From Asaia bogorensis (GTDB taxonomy: Bacteria > Pseudomonadota > Alphaproteobacteria > CACIAM-22H2), in NCBI GenBank assembly GCA_945901855.1, contig CAMDLT010000009.1, forward strand, positions 1 to 64,000: 64,000 nt of DNA, given 5' to 3'. The notes under the pieces are model-generated. The model was given only the letters and a program-made list of their open reading frames with translations, had not been told where the DNA came from and searched no databases. Numbering within the stretch: the stretch's first letter is position 1; every line of letters begins with the position of its first letter. This document shows positions 27,231-36,854 of this stretch, in pieces. The position numbers and the translations under genes were made by a program.

Positions 27231-28721
27231 TCAGCCGTCCAGATAGCGCGCCTTAAGGTGCGCTTTGAAAATTCCGGCGTCCAGCGTCTTGCCGGTCGCT
27301 GCGAGCAGCAAGCCGTCGGTGTCGAGCAACGAGGCCCGTTCGTGCACGTTGGGCCGCAGCCACGCCATCAAGGGCGCAAAATCCCCCTTGGCGATCGACG
27401 GCAGGATGGTGCTGTCCGCGCGCTTGGCCGCATCGAACAATTGGGCGGCCGTCATCGCCCCCAGCGTGTAGGTCGGGAAATAGCCCCAAGCGCCGCCCGG
27501 CCAATGGATGTCCTGCAAGCAGCCGTCGCGATCGTCGGGCGGCACGGCGCCGACCAGCTTGCGCATAAGCTCGTTCCACGCAACCGGCAGCTCGGCCAGT
27601 TTGAGCTGGCCTTCGATCATCGCGCGCTCCAGCCGGTAGCGCAGGATGACGTGGGCGGGATATGTCGCTTCGTCGGCATCGACGCGGATCAAACCGCGTT
27701 TGACGCGCCGATAGACGCGCGCGAAATTTTCGGCCGTCCAGGCCGGGCCCGACTTGCCGAACGCCGCCGCCGCCTTCGGGGCAAGGTAGCCCAAGAACGC
27801 ATCGCTGCGCGCGGCCTGCATTTCCACCAGCAAAGATTGGCTTTCGTGCACGCTCATGCCGCGCGCATAGCCCACGGGCTGGTTGCGCCATTTCAAGGGC
27901 AGGCCGCGCTCGTACATGGCGTGGCCAGTTTCGTGCAGCACGCCCATCAGGCCCTTGGCAAAATCCGCTTCGTCCCAGCGCGTGGTCAAGCGCACGTCGT
28001 CCGGCACGCCGCCGCAAAACGGGTGGTGGCTCGTGTCGAGGCGCCCGTGCGCGAAGTCGAACCCGACCGCCGCCATCAAATCGCCCGCGAGTTTTTTCTG
28101 CGCGTCCGCCGGGAACGGACCGTCGAAAGAAACCGGGTCCGGCAAGCGCGCCTGGCGTTCCAGCACCGCGTTCGTGAAGTCGGGCAGAAATTCGGCGAGG
28201 TCGGCGAAGATCACGTCGATCTTCGCGCATTTGCCGCCGGGCTCGTAGGCGTCGAGCAGCGCGTCGTACAGGCCGCAGCCGAATTTCTGCGCCTTGATCG
28301 CGGCTTCTTCCCGGGCCAGATCCAGCACCGTTTGCATCGACGGCAGCAGGCCCTTGAAGTCGTTTTCCTTGCGCGCGGTGCGCCAGCGCATTTCGCATGC
28401 CGACACGGCGCGCGACTGCGCCTCGACAAGGTCGGCCGGCAACGCGGTCGCATGCGCGAAACCGCGCCGCATCTCGCGCAAATTGGCCTGTTGCCAGGGA
28501 TCAAGCCCGGCCCCCGTGCCGGCCGCATCCATCCATTCGGCCAATGCGGGCGACGTTGCCTGCTCGTGCACCACCAGCTTCAGCGCCGCCAGCTGTTCGG
28601 CGCGCGCGTTCGCTCCGCCGTCGGGCATCATGGCGGAGGCGTCCCATTCCAGCATCGCGATCGCGTCGCGCAGCAGGTTCATGCGCTTGAACTGCGCTTC
28701 CAGATGCGCGTACGCGTTCAT
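27231..28721 (-). CDS. M32 family metallocarboxypeptidase
   Basis: A 496-residue carboxypeptidase Taq-type enzyme. The M32 zinc motif HETGH is in GVLHETGHAMYERGL, and DRFNTR-like and WGYFPTY segments are visible (GGAWGYFPTYTLGAM). The chosen ATG 28721 overlaps the surf1 stop (ATGA); a longer frame would run into surf1. Cytosolic peptide turnover is the family role. Confidence 0.92.
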   Translation of the reverse strand: MNAYAHLEAQFKRMNLLRDAIAMLEWDASAMMPDGGANARAEQLAALKLVVHEQATSPALAEWMDAAGTGAGLDPWQQANLREMRRGFAHATALPADLVEAQSRAVSACEMRWRTARKENDFKGLLPSMQTVLDLAREEAAIKAQKFGCGLYDALLDAYEPGGKCAKIDVIFADLAEFLPDFTNAVLERQARLPDPVSFDGPFPADAQKKLAGDLMAAVGFDFAHGRLDTSHHPFCGGVPDDVRLTTRWDEADFAKGLMGVLHETGHAMYERGLPLKWRNQPVGYARGMSVHESQSLLVEMQAARSDAFLGYLAPKAAAAFGKSGPAWTAENFARVYRRVKRGLIRVDADEATYPAHVILRYRLERAMIEGQLKLAELPVAWNELMRKLVGAVPPDDRDGCLQDIHWPGGAWGYFPTYTLGAMTAAQLFDAAKRADSTILPSIAKGDFAPLMAWLRPNVHERASLLDTDGLLLAATGKTLDAGIFKAHLKARYLDG

Positions 28722-29434
28722 GCTTTCCGCCGCTGCGAAATCAAAAACACGGCGGCAAGCGCGATCGCCAGACAGAACCAGGTAAACGCGTATTGCAGAT
28801 GCGGGCGCGGCAATTGCACCTGGGTTTGGCCGCCGCGCGGCCAGCCGCCGGGATTGCGCGGCTCCAGATCCGCTTCGACATAGACCGGCAGAATGGCGCC
28901 GAGATTCTGCGTGGCCGCCATCGTCGGCAGATCGAACCAGAACCACTGGTTGCGGTCGATTTCGTTGTCGGGCATCCAGGGGCCGCGGCGCGTCTCGTCG
29001 CGCAAGATGCCCTCGACGCGCACGGGGCCCGCAATCTGCCCTTCCGCCCGCAAGCCCGGATCGCGCAATTCCTTGCGCACCCAGCCGCGATTGACGAGCA
29101 GCGCCGGACCGCTTTCGCGCAGCAGCGGCGTGACGATATAAAAACCGTCGTTGCCGCGCAGCGAGCGCGCGTAGACGTAAAGTTCCTTGTCGTGCGCGAA
29201 GCGCCCTTCGGCGGTCACGCGCCGGAAACGGTGCGCGCCGGGATCCGCCAGCACCGCGTCGATCTCGACCGGCGCAAGCGCAAGCCGTGCGGCGCGAAAA
29301 TCGTTTTCCGCATCGCGCTCGACGTGGCGCGCGAGCTGCCAGCCTGCCAGGCCCAGCAAAATGACGATGCCGGGCAGGCTGAACAGAGTCGGGAAAAGGC
29401 GCGGCCGAAACTCCGCAAAGAAACGGCCGATCAT
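28718..29434 (-). CDS. SURF1 family cytochrome oxidase assembly protein
   Basis: A 238-residue protein with one N-terminal and one C-terminal membrane helix. SURF1 marks are GWQLARHVERDAE, GNDGFYIVTPL and ALLVNRGWV. It inserts heme a into CtaD in aa3 oxidases. It lies 15 nt after ctaE. The DUF983 gene often found at this point in alphaproteobacteria is absent. Confidence 0.92.
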   Translation of the reverse strand: MIGRFFAEFRPRLFPTLFSLPGIVILLGLAGWQLARHVERDAENDFRAARLALAPVEIDAVLADPGAHRFRRVTAEGRFAHDKELYVYARSLRGNDGFYIVTPLLRESGPALLVNRGWVRKELRDPGLRAEGQIAGPVRVEGILRDETRRGPWMPDNEIDRNQWFWFDLPTMAATQNLGAILPVYVEADLEPRNPGGWPRGGQTQVQLPRPHLQYAFTWFCLAIALAAVFLISQRRKA

Positions 29435-29449
29435 GGGGTGCTTACGCGC

Positions 29450-30334
29450 TTAGTTGAGCGACCATGGGCCGTGGCCGGGCAGGCTCACGGGGCCTTCGCC
29501 CGAAACGTAGATGACCGCGAACAAAAACAGCCACACCACGTCGACGAAATGCCAGTACCAGGCCGCCGCTTCGAAGCCGAAATGGCGCTCGGGCGTGAAC
29601 TGGTTCTTGATCGCGCGCACCAGGCACACGGCCAGGAAGATCGTGCCGACCAGCACGTGGAAGCCATGGAACCCGGTCGCCATGTAAAATACCGACGAAT
29701 AGATGTCGGTATCGAAGCTGAAGGCGGCGTGGCTGTATTCATAGGCTTGGCATGCCGTGAACAGGATCCCAAGCGCGACCGTGCAGCTCAGTCCCCAAAT
29801 CACGCCCTCGCGCTTGCCTTCGATCAGCGCATGGTGCGCCCACGTGACCGTGGCGCCGGAGGTGAGCAGGATCAGCGTGTTGAGGAACGGCAGATCCCAG
29901 GGCGCGAACGTGACGATGTCTTTGGGCGGCCAGACGCCGCCGATGGTGTGCAGCGTGGGGAAGAAGGAGAAGTGGAAATAGGACCAGAAAAACGCGACGA
30001 AGAACATCACTTCCGACGCGATGAACAGCACCATCGCGTAGCGCAGGCCCAAGCGTACGACCGGCGAATGCAGCCCGGCCGTCATGCTTTCGCGGATGAC
30101 CTGGCGCCACCAGCCGTACATGGTGAACAGCACGAGGCCGAGACCGAGAATGAATTTCCACGGACCAAGCGCTTTGAAAAACGCCTCGGAGCCCTGGCCG
30201 AACAGATCGGGATGCATGACCAGCAACCCGCCCACCGCTAGCACGAAAGCCGCAATCGCGCCCATGATCGGCCAGCCGCTCGGCTCGACAAGATGATAGG
30301 GGGCTTTCACTCCGGCAGTGTGGGTCTGGGCCAT
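29450..30334 (-). CDS. ctaE: Cytochrome c oxidase subunit III
   Basis: A 294-residue integral membrane subunit with seven helices. The ATG at 30334 begins MAQTHTAG; a frame starting upstream would overlap ctaG. Family marks are HLVEPSGWP, SEVMFFVAFFWSYFH and ATGFHGFHVL. Part of the ctaC-D-B-coxF-G-E-surf1 run. Confidence 0.96.
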   Translation of the reverse strand: MAQTHTAGVKAPYHLVEPSGWPIMGAIAAFVLAVGGLLVMHPDLFGQGSEAFFKALGPWKFILGLGLVLFTMYGWWRQVIRESMTAGLHSPVVRLGLRYAMVLFIASEVMFFVAFFWSYFHFSFFPTLHTIGGVWPPKDIVTFAPWDLPFLNTLILLTSGATVTWAHHALIEGKREGVIWGLSCTVALGILFTACQAYEYSHAAFSFDTDIYSSVFYMATGFHGFHVLVGTIFLAVCLVRAIKNQFTPERHFGFEAAAWYWHFVDVVWLFLFAVIYVSGEGPVSLPGHGPWSLN

Positions 30335-30347
30335 GGCTCGCATTTCC

Positions 30348-30911
30348 TCAGTTGGTTTTCGGCACGGCAACCGACACTTGTTCGGCCGCCCGGTAGATCG
30401 AGTAGGACAGGGTGATCGTCTTGACGTCGCGCATGTTGGGGTCGTTTTCGATTGCCGGATCGACAAAGAACGAGACCGGCATATCGACCGTTTCGCCCGG
30501 CGCCAATGTCTGCTCGACGAAACAAAAACACGCGATTTTCTGGAAATAGGGCGCGGCCTTGAGCGGCGTCACGTTGAACGTCGCCGTCCCGGTCGAAGTC
30601 GCATCGGCGCGGTTGGTGGCCTTGTAGAAAATCAGGTGCTCTTCGCCCGTGCGCACGTCGACCGAAGGGGGGCCGACGAAGCGCCAGCGCAGCGCTTGGG
30701 GTCCGCCCATGACGTTGGCATCGAACCGCACGGTCACGATGCGCGTTCCAGGCGTCGCGGGCGCTGCCGTTGCGATCAACGGCGTGCCGCCGAAACCCGT
30801 CACCTGGCAAAACAGCCGGTAGAGCGGCACCGACGCAAATGCCAATGCCAGCATGCCAACGGCAATGCCGACCACCGCGAACCCGGTCTTTTTGCGCTGG
30901 GCGAGGCTCAT
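30348..30911 (-). CDS. ctaG: Cytochrome c oxidase assembly protein CtaG (Cox11)
   Basis: A 187-residue copper chaperone that builds the CuB site of CtaD. One N-terminal membrane anchor (VVGIAVGMLALAFASVPLY) is followed by a periplasmic beta-domain with the copper motif CFCFVEQ; PMSFFVDP-like (MPVSFFVDP) is also present. The ATG at 30911 overlaps the stop of the 43-residue gene upstream. Confidence 0.95.
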   Translation of the reverse strand: MSLAQRKKTGFAVVGIAVGMLALAFASVPLYRLFCQVTGFGGTPLIATAAPATPGTRIVTVRFDANVMGGPQALRWRFVGPPSVDVRTGEEHLIFYKATNRADATSTGTATFNVTPLKAAPYFQKIACFCFVEQTLAPGETVDMPVSFFVDPAIENDPNMRDVKTITLSYSIYRAAEQVSVAVPKTN

Positions 30912-31039
30912 CGGATCATCTTCACGACGGTGATCGCATAGAACAGCACGCAGCACCCCGCGATCGTCAGCGCGATCGCGATGTTCTTCGAGCGGCGGCG
31001 TTTCTCGAACGCGGGGTCGAGTTTTTGGGCATCCGCCAT
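30908..31039 (-). CDS. CoxF-like 43-residue membrane protein
   Basis: A tiny gene bridging ctaB and ctaG: its ATG at 31039 overlaps the ctaB stop (TGATG) and its stop overlaps the ctaG start (ATGA). Residues 1-18 are charged (DPAFEKRRRSKN) and are followed by one membrane helix (IAIALTIAGCCVLFYAITVV). Small proteins of this form and position occur in other alphaproteobacterial cta operons, sometimes named CoxF. The role is unproven; it may help CtaG or heme insertion. Confidence 0.8.
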   Translation of the reverse strand: MADAQKLDPAFEKRRRSKNIAIALTIAGCCVLFYAITVVKMIR

Positions 31040-31998
31040 CACAGGCTCCCGCCCGCAACATGCGGCACGCGGTCGAACACCATCAGTCCGAACAGCAAAA
31101 ACAGATAGACGATCGAATAGCCGAACAGACGGCGCGCGGCCGTTTCGGCAAAATCGGGCGAGTCGGCGTCGGGCAGTTTGCCCTCGCGCCACACGGCGAC
31201 GGCGCCCGCAACGAAGACCGCGCCCAGCACGGCCGCCGACACGGCATAGACCGGGCCGACAATGCCAAGCGCGTAGGGCGCCACGCCCAAGGGCGCCATC
31301 AGCACGGAATAGAGCACGATCTGGCGCCGCGTTTCGGGCTTGCCGGCGACCACGGGCAGCATCGGCACGCCCGCTTTGGCGTAGTCGCGGCAGCCGAACA
31401 GCGCGAGCGCCCAAAAGTGCGGCGGCGTCCACATGAAGATGATCGCAAACAACACCCATGCCGCAAGCCCGACCTCGCCCGTCGCGGCCGCCCATCCGAT
31501 CATCGGCGGAAACGCGCCCGCGGCGCCGCCGATGACAATGTTCTGCGGCGTGCGGCGCTTCAGCCACATCGTGTAGACGAAGACGTAGAACGCGATGGAT
31601 CCCGCCAGCAATGCGCCTGCCACAAGGTTGGTGGCCAGGATCATCGTCACGACCGACACGACCGAAAGCACCACGCCAAAGGCCAGCGCTTCGGCCGGAT
31701 CGACGCGGCCCGCCGGGATCGGGCGCGTGGCGGTGCGGCGCATCAGCGCGTCGATGTCGGCATCGAACCACATGTTGATCGCACCCGCAGCGCCCGCCGC
31801 GACCGCAATGCACGCCACCGCCACCGCCGCTTCGAACGGATGCAGCGCTGGCGGCGCCAGCATCAGCCCGACCAGCCCCGTGAACACGACAAGGCTCATC
31901 ACGCGCGGCTTGAGCAGGGCGACAAAATCGCCCACGCCGCCGGTCGCAAGGACCGGCCGCGCGTCCAGCGTGGTATCGTAGCCGCCGTCGGCCGACAT
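31039..31998 (-). CDS. ctaB: Protoheme IX farnesyltransferase (heme O synthase)
   Basis: A 319-residue UbiA-family prenyltransferase that farnesylates heme b on the way to heme a. The aspartate-rich motif is in NMWFDADIDALMRRT, and the second signature is in MWTPPHFWALALF. About nine hydrophobic helices are present. The start at 31998 avoids overlapping ctaD. Its place inside the oxidase run supports an aa3-type enzyme. Confidence 0.95.
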   Translation of the reverse strand: MSADGGYDTTLDARPVLATGGVGDFVALLKPRVMSLVVFTGLVGLMLAPPALHPFEAAVAVACIAVAAGAAGAINMWFDADIDALMRRTATRPIPAGRVDPAEALAFGVVLSVVSVVTMILATNLVAGALLAGSIAFYVFVYTMWLKRRTPQNIVIGGAAGAFPPMIGWAAATGEVGLAAWVLFAIIFMWTPPHFWALALFGCRDYAKAGVPMLPVVAGKPETRRQIVLYSVLMAPLGVAPYALGIVGPVYAVSAAVLGAVFVAGAVAVWREGKLPDADSPDFAETAARRLFGYSIVYLFLLFGLMVFDRVPHVAGGSL

Positions 31999-32023
31999 GG
32001 TGCGCTTGGCTCCGTTCCGCCGT

Positions 32024-33652
32024 TTAGTGCGCAGCCGTCGGGTTGAACTTCGGCAGCTCTTCGAAGGTGTGGTGCGGCGCCGGGCACGGCACGGTCCATT
32101 CGAGCGTGTCGGCATGCGGTCCCCACGGATTGTCGACCGTCACCTTCTTGCCCGAACGCAGCACAACGATGGTCATCACGATGAACATCAGCGTGGCGCC
32201 GAAGGCCATGTACGAGCCCCAGGACGAGACAAGGTTCCAGCCCGCAAACGCGTCCGGATAGTCCGGAATGCGGCGCGGCATGCCCGCAAGACCCAAGAAA
32301 TGCTGCGGGAAGAAGGTCAGGTTGACGCCGATAAACGTCGTCCAGAAATGCAGCTTGCCCCAGCTTTCCGGAAACACGGTGCCGGTCATCTTGGGCCACC
32401 AGTAATAGAAGCCGCAGAAGATGCCGAACAGGGCGCCGAGCGACAGCACGTAGTGGAAATGCGCCACCACGTAATAGGTGTTGTGGAGCGCGATATCCAC
32501 GCCCGCGTTGGAGAGCACCACGCCCGTCACGCCGCCGACCGTGAAGAGGAAGATGAAGCCCACGGCCCACAGCATCGGCACCTTGAACTCGATCGATCCG
32601 CCCCACATCGTGGCGATCCACGAGAAGATTTTGACGCCGGTGGGCACCGCGATGACCATCGTTGCGGCCGTGAAATAGGCGCGCGTATCGACGTCGAGGC
32701 CGACCGTGTACATGTGGTGCGCCCACACGACGAACCCGACCACGCCGATCGCGGTCATCGCATAGGCCATGCCGAGATAGCCGAAAATCGCCTTCTTCGA
32801 GAAGGTCGAGACCACATGGCTGATGATGCCGAAAGCCGGCAAAATCATGATGTAGACTTCCGGGTGGCCGAAGAACCAGAACAGGTGCAAGAACAGCACC
32901 GGGTCGCCGCCGCCGGCCGCATCGAAGAAATGCGTGCCGAAATTGCGGTCGGTCAGCAGCATGGTGATGGCGCCCGCCAGCACCGGCAGCGACAGCACCA
33001 GCAAAAACGCCGTCAGCAGCATCGACCACAAGAACAGCGGCATGCGGTGCATGGTCATGCCCGGCGTGCGCATGTTGAAGATCGTGGTGATGAAGTTGAT
33101 GGCGCCCAGAATCGAGGATGCGCCCGCGACATGCAGCGACAAGATCGCCATGTCCATTGCCGCACCCGGATGGTACTGCGCGTTCGAAAGCGGCGGATAG
33201 ATCGTCCAGCCCACGCCAGCCCCGCCGCCCAGCACGGCCGAGCCGAGCAGCAGCAAGAAGGCCGGGGGCAGCAGCCAGAAGCTGATATTGTTCATGCGCG
33301 GAAACGCCATGTCGGGCGCGCCGCACATCATGGGGATCAGCCAGTTGCCGAACCCGCCGATCAGCGCCGGCATCACCACGAAGAACACCATGATCAGGCC
33401 GTGCGCCGTGATCACCATGTTCCATTGGTGGCCGTCGGTCATGTACTGCATGCCGGGCTGCGCCAGTTCCAGGCGCATCCAGATCGATGCCGCCCCGCCG
33501 ATCACGCCAGCGCAGATCGAGAAGAACAGATACATCGTGCCGATGTCTTTGTGATTGGTCGAATAGACCCAGCGCCGCCAGCCCGTCGGGGTATGGTCGT
33601 GGTGATGGTCGTGGCCGTGATCGCTATGGGTACCGTGTGCGGCTGCGCTCAT
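32024..33652 (-). CDS. ctaD: Cytochrome c oxidase subunit I
   Basis: A 542-residue catalytic subunit of an aa3-type heme-copper oxidase. CuB and heme ligands are in [16 protein letters not shown] and HFHYVLSLG. The K-channel lysine region is in PTGVKIFSW. The N-terminus is histidine-rich ([15 protein letters not shown]), an extension on the cytoplasmic side. It lies 28 nt after ctaC. Confidence 0.98.
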   Translation of the reverse strand: MSAAAHGTHSDHGHDHHHDHTPTGWRRWVYSTNHKDIGTMYLFFSICAGVIGGAASIWMRLELAQPGMQYMTDGHQWNMVITAHGLIMVFFVVMPALIGGFGNWLIPMMCGAPDMAFPRMNNISFWLLPPAFLLLLGSAVLGGGAGVGWTIYPPLSNAQYHPGAAMDMAILSLHVAGASSILGAINFITTIFNMRTPGMTMHRMPLFLWSMLLTAFLLVLSLPVLAGAITMLLTDRNFGTHFFDAAGGGDPVLFLHLFWFFGHPEVYIMILPAFGIISHVVSTFSKKAIFGYLGMAYAMTAIGVVGFVVWAHHMYTVGLDVDTRAYFTAATMVIAVPTGVKIFSWIATMWGGSIEFKVPMLWAVGFIFLFTVGGVTGVVLSNAGVDIALHNTYYVVAHFHYVLSLGALFGIFCGFYYWWPKMTGTVFPESWGKLHFWTTFIGVNLTFFPQHFLGLAGMPRRIPDYPDAFAGWNLVSSWGSYMAFGATLMFIVMTIVVLRSGKKVTVDNPWGPHADTLEWTVPCPAPHHTFEELPKFNPTAAH

Positions 33653-33680
33653 TGCTATGTGTCCTTCGCGCGAAAAATTC

Positions 33681-34568
33681 TTACTTGGTTTCGTTGAGGG
33701 CGAGACGCGGCGCTTCGAGCGCCATCACCTCGGCCACCGACAGCGGCGGCAGGCCGCTATCGGCAAAACGCTTCTTGGCGGCTTCCGACCAGCGATCGAA
33801 CGTCGCTTGGTCGACCGCTTCGACCGCGATCGGCATGTACGCATGGTTGACGCCGCAGATCTGGTTGCACTGGCCGTAATAGACGCCGGGCTTGTCGACG
33901 CGGAACCAGATTTCGTTGAGGCGGCCCGGCATCGCGTATTTCTGCACGCCAAGGGCCGGCACGAACCACGAATGGATCACGTCCGCCCCGGCGATGACGA
34001 CGCGCACGGTCGCCCCCACGGGCACCACGGTGCGGTTGTCAACTTCGAGCAGACGCGTCTGGCCGGGCTTCAGGTCGGCGTCGGCCACCATGTAGCTGTC
34101 GAACTGGAACGCGCCGTGGTCGGGATATTCGTAGGTCCAGTACCATTGATGGCCCGTGACCTTCAGCGTGAAGTCGGCATTGACGGCCTTGTCGGCGAAA
34201 TAGATCAGCCGGAACGACGGAACCGCGATCACGACCAGGATCAGCACCGGCACCAGGGTCCAAGCCACTTCCAGCATCGTGTGGTGCGTGGTTTTGGACG
34301 GGGTCGGATTGGCCGACGCGCGGAAGCGCACGATCGTATAAAGCAGCAGCGCCAGCACGAAGATCGTGATCAGCGTGATAATCACGAGCAGCATATTGTG
34401 GAACGAGCCGATGAATTCCTTGGCCGGCGTGACGGCGGGCTGCATGCCAAGCTGCCAGGGCAGCGGCTGGCTCGCCTCGGCAGGGCCTGCGATGGCCGCC
34501 ATGGCAAGCAGGGCCAGGAACGAGAAGAAAGACGCGAAGCGCACACGGAAACGATCGGTCGGGAGCAT
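33681..34568 (-). CDS. ctaC: Cytochrome c oxidase subunit II
   Basis: A 295-residue subunit that accepts electrons from cytochrome c. It has a signal peptide (ending AEASQ), two membrane helices and a periplasmic cupredoxin domain. The CuA site is complete: [14 protein letters not shown] provides two Cys, His and Met, with a further His in DVIHSWFVP. The aromatic electron entry patch is YWTYEYPD. First gene of the oxidase run; the 306-nt region upstream should hold its promoter. Confidence 0.97.
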   Translation of the reverse strand: MLPTDRFRVRFASFFSFLALLAMAAIAGPAEASQPLPWQLGMQPAVTPAKEFIGSFHNMLLVIITLITIFVLALLLYTIVRFRASANPTPSKTTHHTMLEVAWTLVPVLILVVIAVPSFRLIYFADKAVNADFTLKVTGHQWYWTYEYPDHGAFQFDSYMVADADLKPGQTRLLEVDNRTVVPVGATVRVVIAGADVIHSWFVPALGVQKYAMPGRLNEIWFRVDKPGVYYGQCNQICGVNHAYMPIAVEAVDQATFDRWSEAAKKRFADSGLPPLSVAEVMALEAPRLALNETK

Positions 34569-34874
34569 GGCCTGCCTATTGTTGCTTAGAAGCGCTGGTA
34601 TGGCGGTTTCGATACCATAGAACTAGGCCAACCTACACGACATTGCAGCCCAAGCTCAACTCCCCCGGCAGACCGCGCCGCCGAACGCGCCCATCGCTTG
34701 CCAGGCCTGCACAAAAGCGCCTGAAAGTGCGGGGAAAAACGCGGTTGCGGCGCGCCCCTGCGGCGGTTTGCCGCACCTGTCCCCTGCGCCTGCGCGGCCC
34801 GCGCGTTCGGCCCTTCCAAACGACGCCGGTTCGGGGCAAGTTTGGCCCAACAAGAAACCAGGAGAAACGCACCG
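34569..34874. other. Divergent intergenic region between ctaC and prpE
   Basis: About 306 nt with no convincing gene. Near ctaC there is an inverted repeat (TGGTAT at 34605-34610 with ATACCA at 34613-34618 and neighbours) that could be an operator. The half nearer prpE is GC-rich and unstructured to the eye. Only a Shine-Dalgarno (AGGAG) is clear, 12 nt before prpE. Promoters for both genes must lie here, but none matches the consensus well. Confidence 0.4.
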
Positions 34875-36788
34875 ATGGCCTTCTATGCCGAGATCCATGC
34901 CCGCTCGCGCCGCGATCCCGAAGGATTTTGGGGCGAGATTGCCCAAGGCATCGACTGGATCAAACCGTTCGATCGCGTGCTCGACAGCAACGCCAAGCCC
35001 GTGGCGCGCTGGTTTCCGGGCGGCGAGCTCAACACGTGCTGGAACGCCATCGACCGCCATGTCGCGGCCGGGCACGCGGATCGGGTGGCGGTGATCTACG
35101 ACAGTCCCGTGACCGACACGGTCGCCAAATTTACCTACAAGCAGATGCAGACCAAGATCGCGGCGTTCGCAGGCGTGCTGAAGGCGCACGGCGTTGCCAA
35201 GGGCGACCGCGTGATCGTCTATATGCCGATGGTGCCCGAAGCGCTGGTGGCAATGCTCGCATGCGCCAGGCTCGGCGCCGTCCACTCGGTCGTGTTCGGC
35301 GGATTTGCCGCCAACGAGCTGGCCGTGCGCATCGACGATTGCACGCCCAAAGCCATCGTTTCGGCCTCGTGCGGCATCGAGGGCGCCAAGGTCGTGCCCT
35401 ACAAGCCGCTGCTCGACAGCGCCATCGCCATCGCGCGCCACAAACCCAGCGTGTGCGTGATCCTGCAACGTCCGCAGTTGGCCTGCGGCCTGGTCGACGG
35501 GCGCGACATCGATTGGACGCAAGCGGCCGCCAAGGCCGCGCCCGCCGATTGCGTGCCGGTGGCGTCCACCGATCCGCTTTACATTCTCTACACGTCCGGC
35601 ACCACGGGCGCGCCCAAGGGCGTGGTGCGCGACAATGGCGGCCACGCGGTGGCGCTGCATTATTCGATGAAGGCGATTTTCGATACCGGCCCAGGCGAGG
35701 TTTTCTGGGCGGCGTCGGACGTGGGCTGGGTCGTTGGCCATTCCTATATCTGCTACGCGCCGCTGCTGGCGGGCTGCACGAGCGTGCTGTTCGAAGGCAA
35801 GCCCGTCGGCACGCCGGATGCGGGCGTCTATTGGCGCGTGATCCAAAGCCACGGCGTCAAGACGCTGTTCACCGCCCCCACGGCGTTCCGCGCCATCCGC
35901 AAGGAAGATCCCGACGGCAAGCTAATCGGCCAATACGACCTGTCGTCGTTCAAGGCCCTGTTCCTGGCAGGCGAGCGCTGCGATCCCGCCACGCTCGAAT
36001 GGGCGATGGAAAAGCTCCACGTGCCGGTCGTGGACCATTGGTGGCAGACCGAAACCGGCTGGCCGATCGCGGCGAACTGTTTGGGGATTCCCACCGGCAC
36101 GGGGGCGCCGTTTGCGGTCAAACCGGGCTCGCCGACCAAGCCCGTTCCGGGCTGGGACGTGCAGATCCTGGGGCCCGACGGCCACGCGGTGGCGGCGGGC
36201 GAAATCGGCGCGATCATGTGCAAATTGCCGCTGCCGCCCGGCACGTTCCCGACACTTTGGAACGCCGAGCGGCGCTTCGTCGACGCGTACCTCGCCGAAT
36301 GTCCGGGCTACTACAAAACCGGCGACGCGGGCTATGTCGACGAAGACGGCTATGTTTATGTGATGACGCGGGTGGACGACGTCATCAACGTGGCGGGCCA
36401 CCGTCTGTCGACGGGCCAGATGGAAGAAGTGCTGGCAAGCCACAACGATGTCGCCGAATGCGCGGTGATCGGCGCGGCGGACGAACTCAAGGGCCAAGTG
36501 CCGCTCGGGTTTGTGGTGCTCAAATCGGGCGTCAACAAACCGGAGGCGCAGATCGTGGCCGAGATCGTGGCGCTGGTGCGCGACAAGATCGGCCCGGTCG
36601 CCGCGTTCAAGCAGGCGGTGGTGGTAAAGCGCCTGCCCAAGACGCGCTCGGGCAAGATCCTGCGCGGGACCATGCAAAAAATCGCCGACGCGCAGAGCTA
36701 CAAAGCGCCCGCCACGATCGACGATCCCGCCATCCTCGGCGAAATCGCCGCGAGCCTTGCGGGCATCGGCTACGCGAAAGAGGCTTGA
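34875..36788 (+). CDS. prpE: Propionyl-CoA synthetase (acetyl-CoA synthetase family)
   Basis: A 637-residue AMP-forming acyl-CoA ligase. P-loop-like YTSGTTGAPKGVVRD, the adenylation motif DHWWQTETGWPI, YYKTGDAGYVDEDGY, and the acetylatable lysine in LPKTRSGKILRGT are all present. The N-terminus MAFYAEIHARSRRDPEGFW fits PrpE/ACSS3 better than Acs. The ATG at 34875 follows CAGGAGAAACGC. The exact acyl substrate cannot be proven from sequence. Confidence 0.9.
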   Translation: MAFYAEIHARSRRDPEGFWGEIAQGIDWIKPFDRVLDSNAKPVARWFPGGELNTCWNAIDRHVAAGHADRVAVIYDSPVTDTVAKFTYKQMQTKIAAFAGVLKAHGVAKGDRVIVYMPMVPEALVAMLACARLGAVHSVVFGGFAANELAVRIDDCTPKAIVSASCGIEGAKVVPYKPLLDSAIAIARHKPSVCVILQRPQLACGLVDGRDIDWTQAAAKAAPADCVPVASTDPLYILYTSGTTGAPKGVVRDNGGHAVALHYSMKAIFDTGPGEVFWAASDVGWVVGHSYICYAPLLAGCTSVLFEGKPVGTPDAGVYWRVIQSHGVKTLFTAPTAFRAIRKEDPDGKLIGQYDLSSFKALFLAGERCDPATLEWAMEKLHVPVVDHWWQTETGWPIAANCLGIPTGTGAPFAVKPGSPTKPVPGWDVQILGPDGHAVAAGEIGAIMCKLPLPPGTFPTLWNAERRFVDAYLAECPGYYKTGDAGYVDEDGYVYVMTRVDDVINVAGHRLSTGQMEEVLASHNDVAECAVIGAADELKGQVPLGFVVLKSGVNKPEAQIVAEIVALVRDKIGPVAAFKQAVVVKRLPKTRSGKILRGTMQKIADAQSYKAPATIDDPAILGEIAASLAGIGYAKEA

Positions 36789-36802
36789 AACCAGAGCTTC
36801 CA

Positions 36803-36831
36803 TTGAATTGGCAGCCGACACAGGATATTTT
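36803..36831 (+). promoter_or_regulatory. Candidate promoter of the Septu cassette
   Basis: TTGAAT at 36803-36808, a 17-nt spacer, and TATTTT at 36826-36831, 24 nt before the ptuA start. The short gap after prpE suggests that read-through is also possible. Confidence 0.45.
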
Positions 36832-36854
36832 CGCAACGTGGAGGCTGAAGTCGG

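Noticed and set aside
34605-34618. Inverted repeat upstream of ctaC as a terminator
   Set aside because: No T-run, and it lies between divergent genes; an operator is more likely, and it is only mentioned within the intergenic entry.
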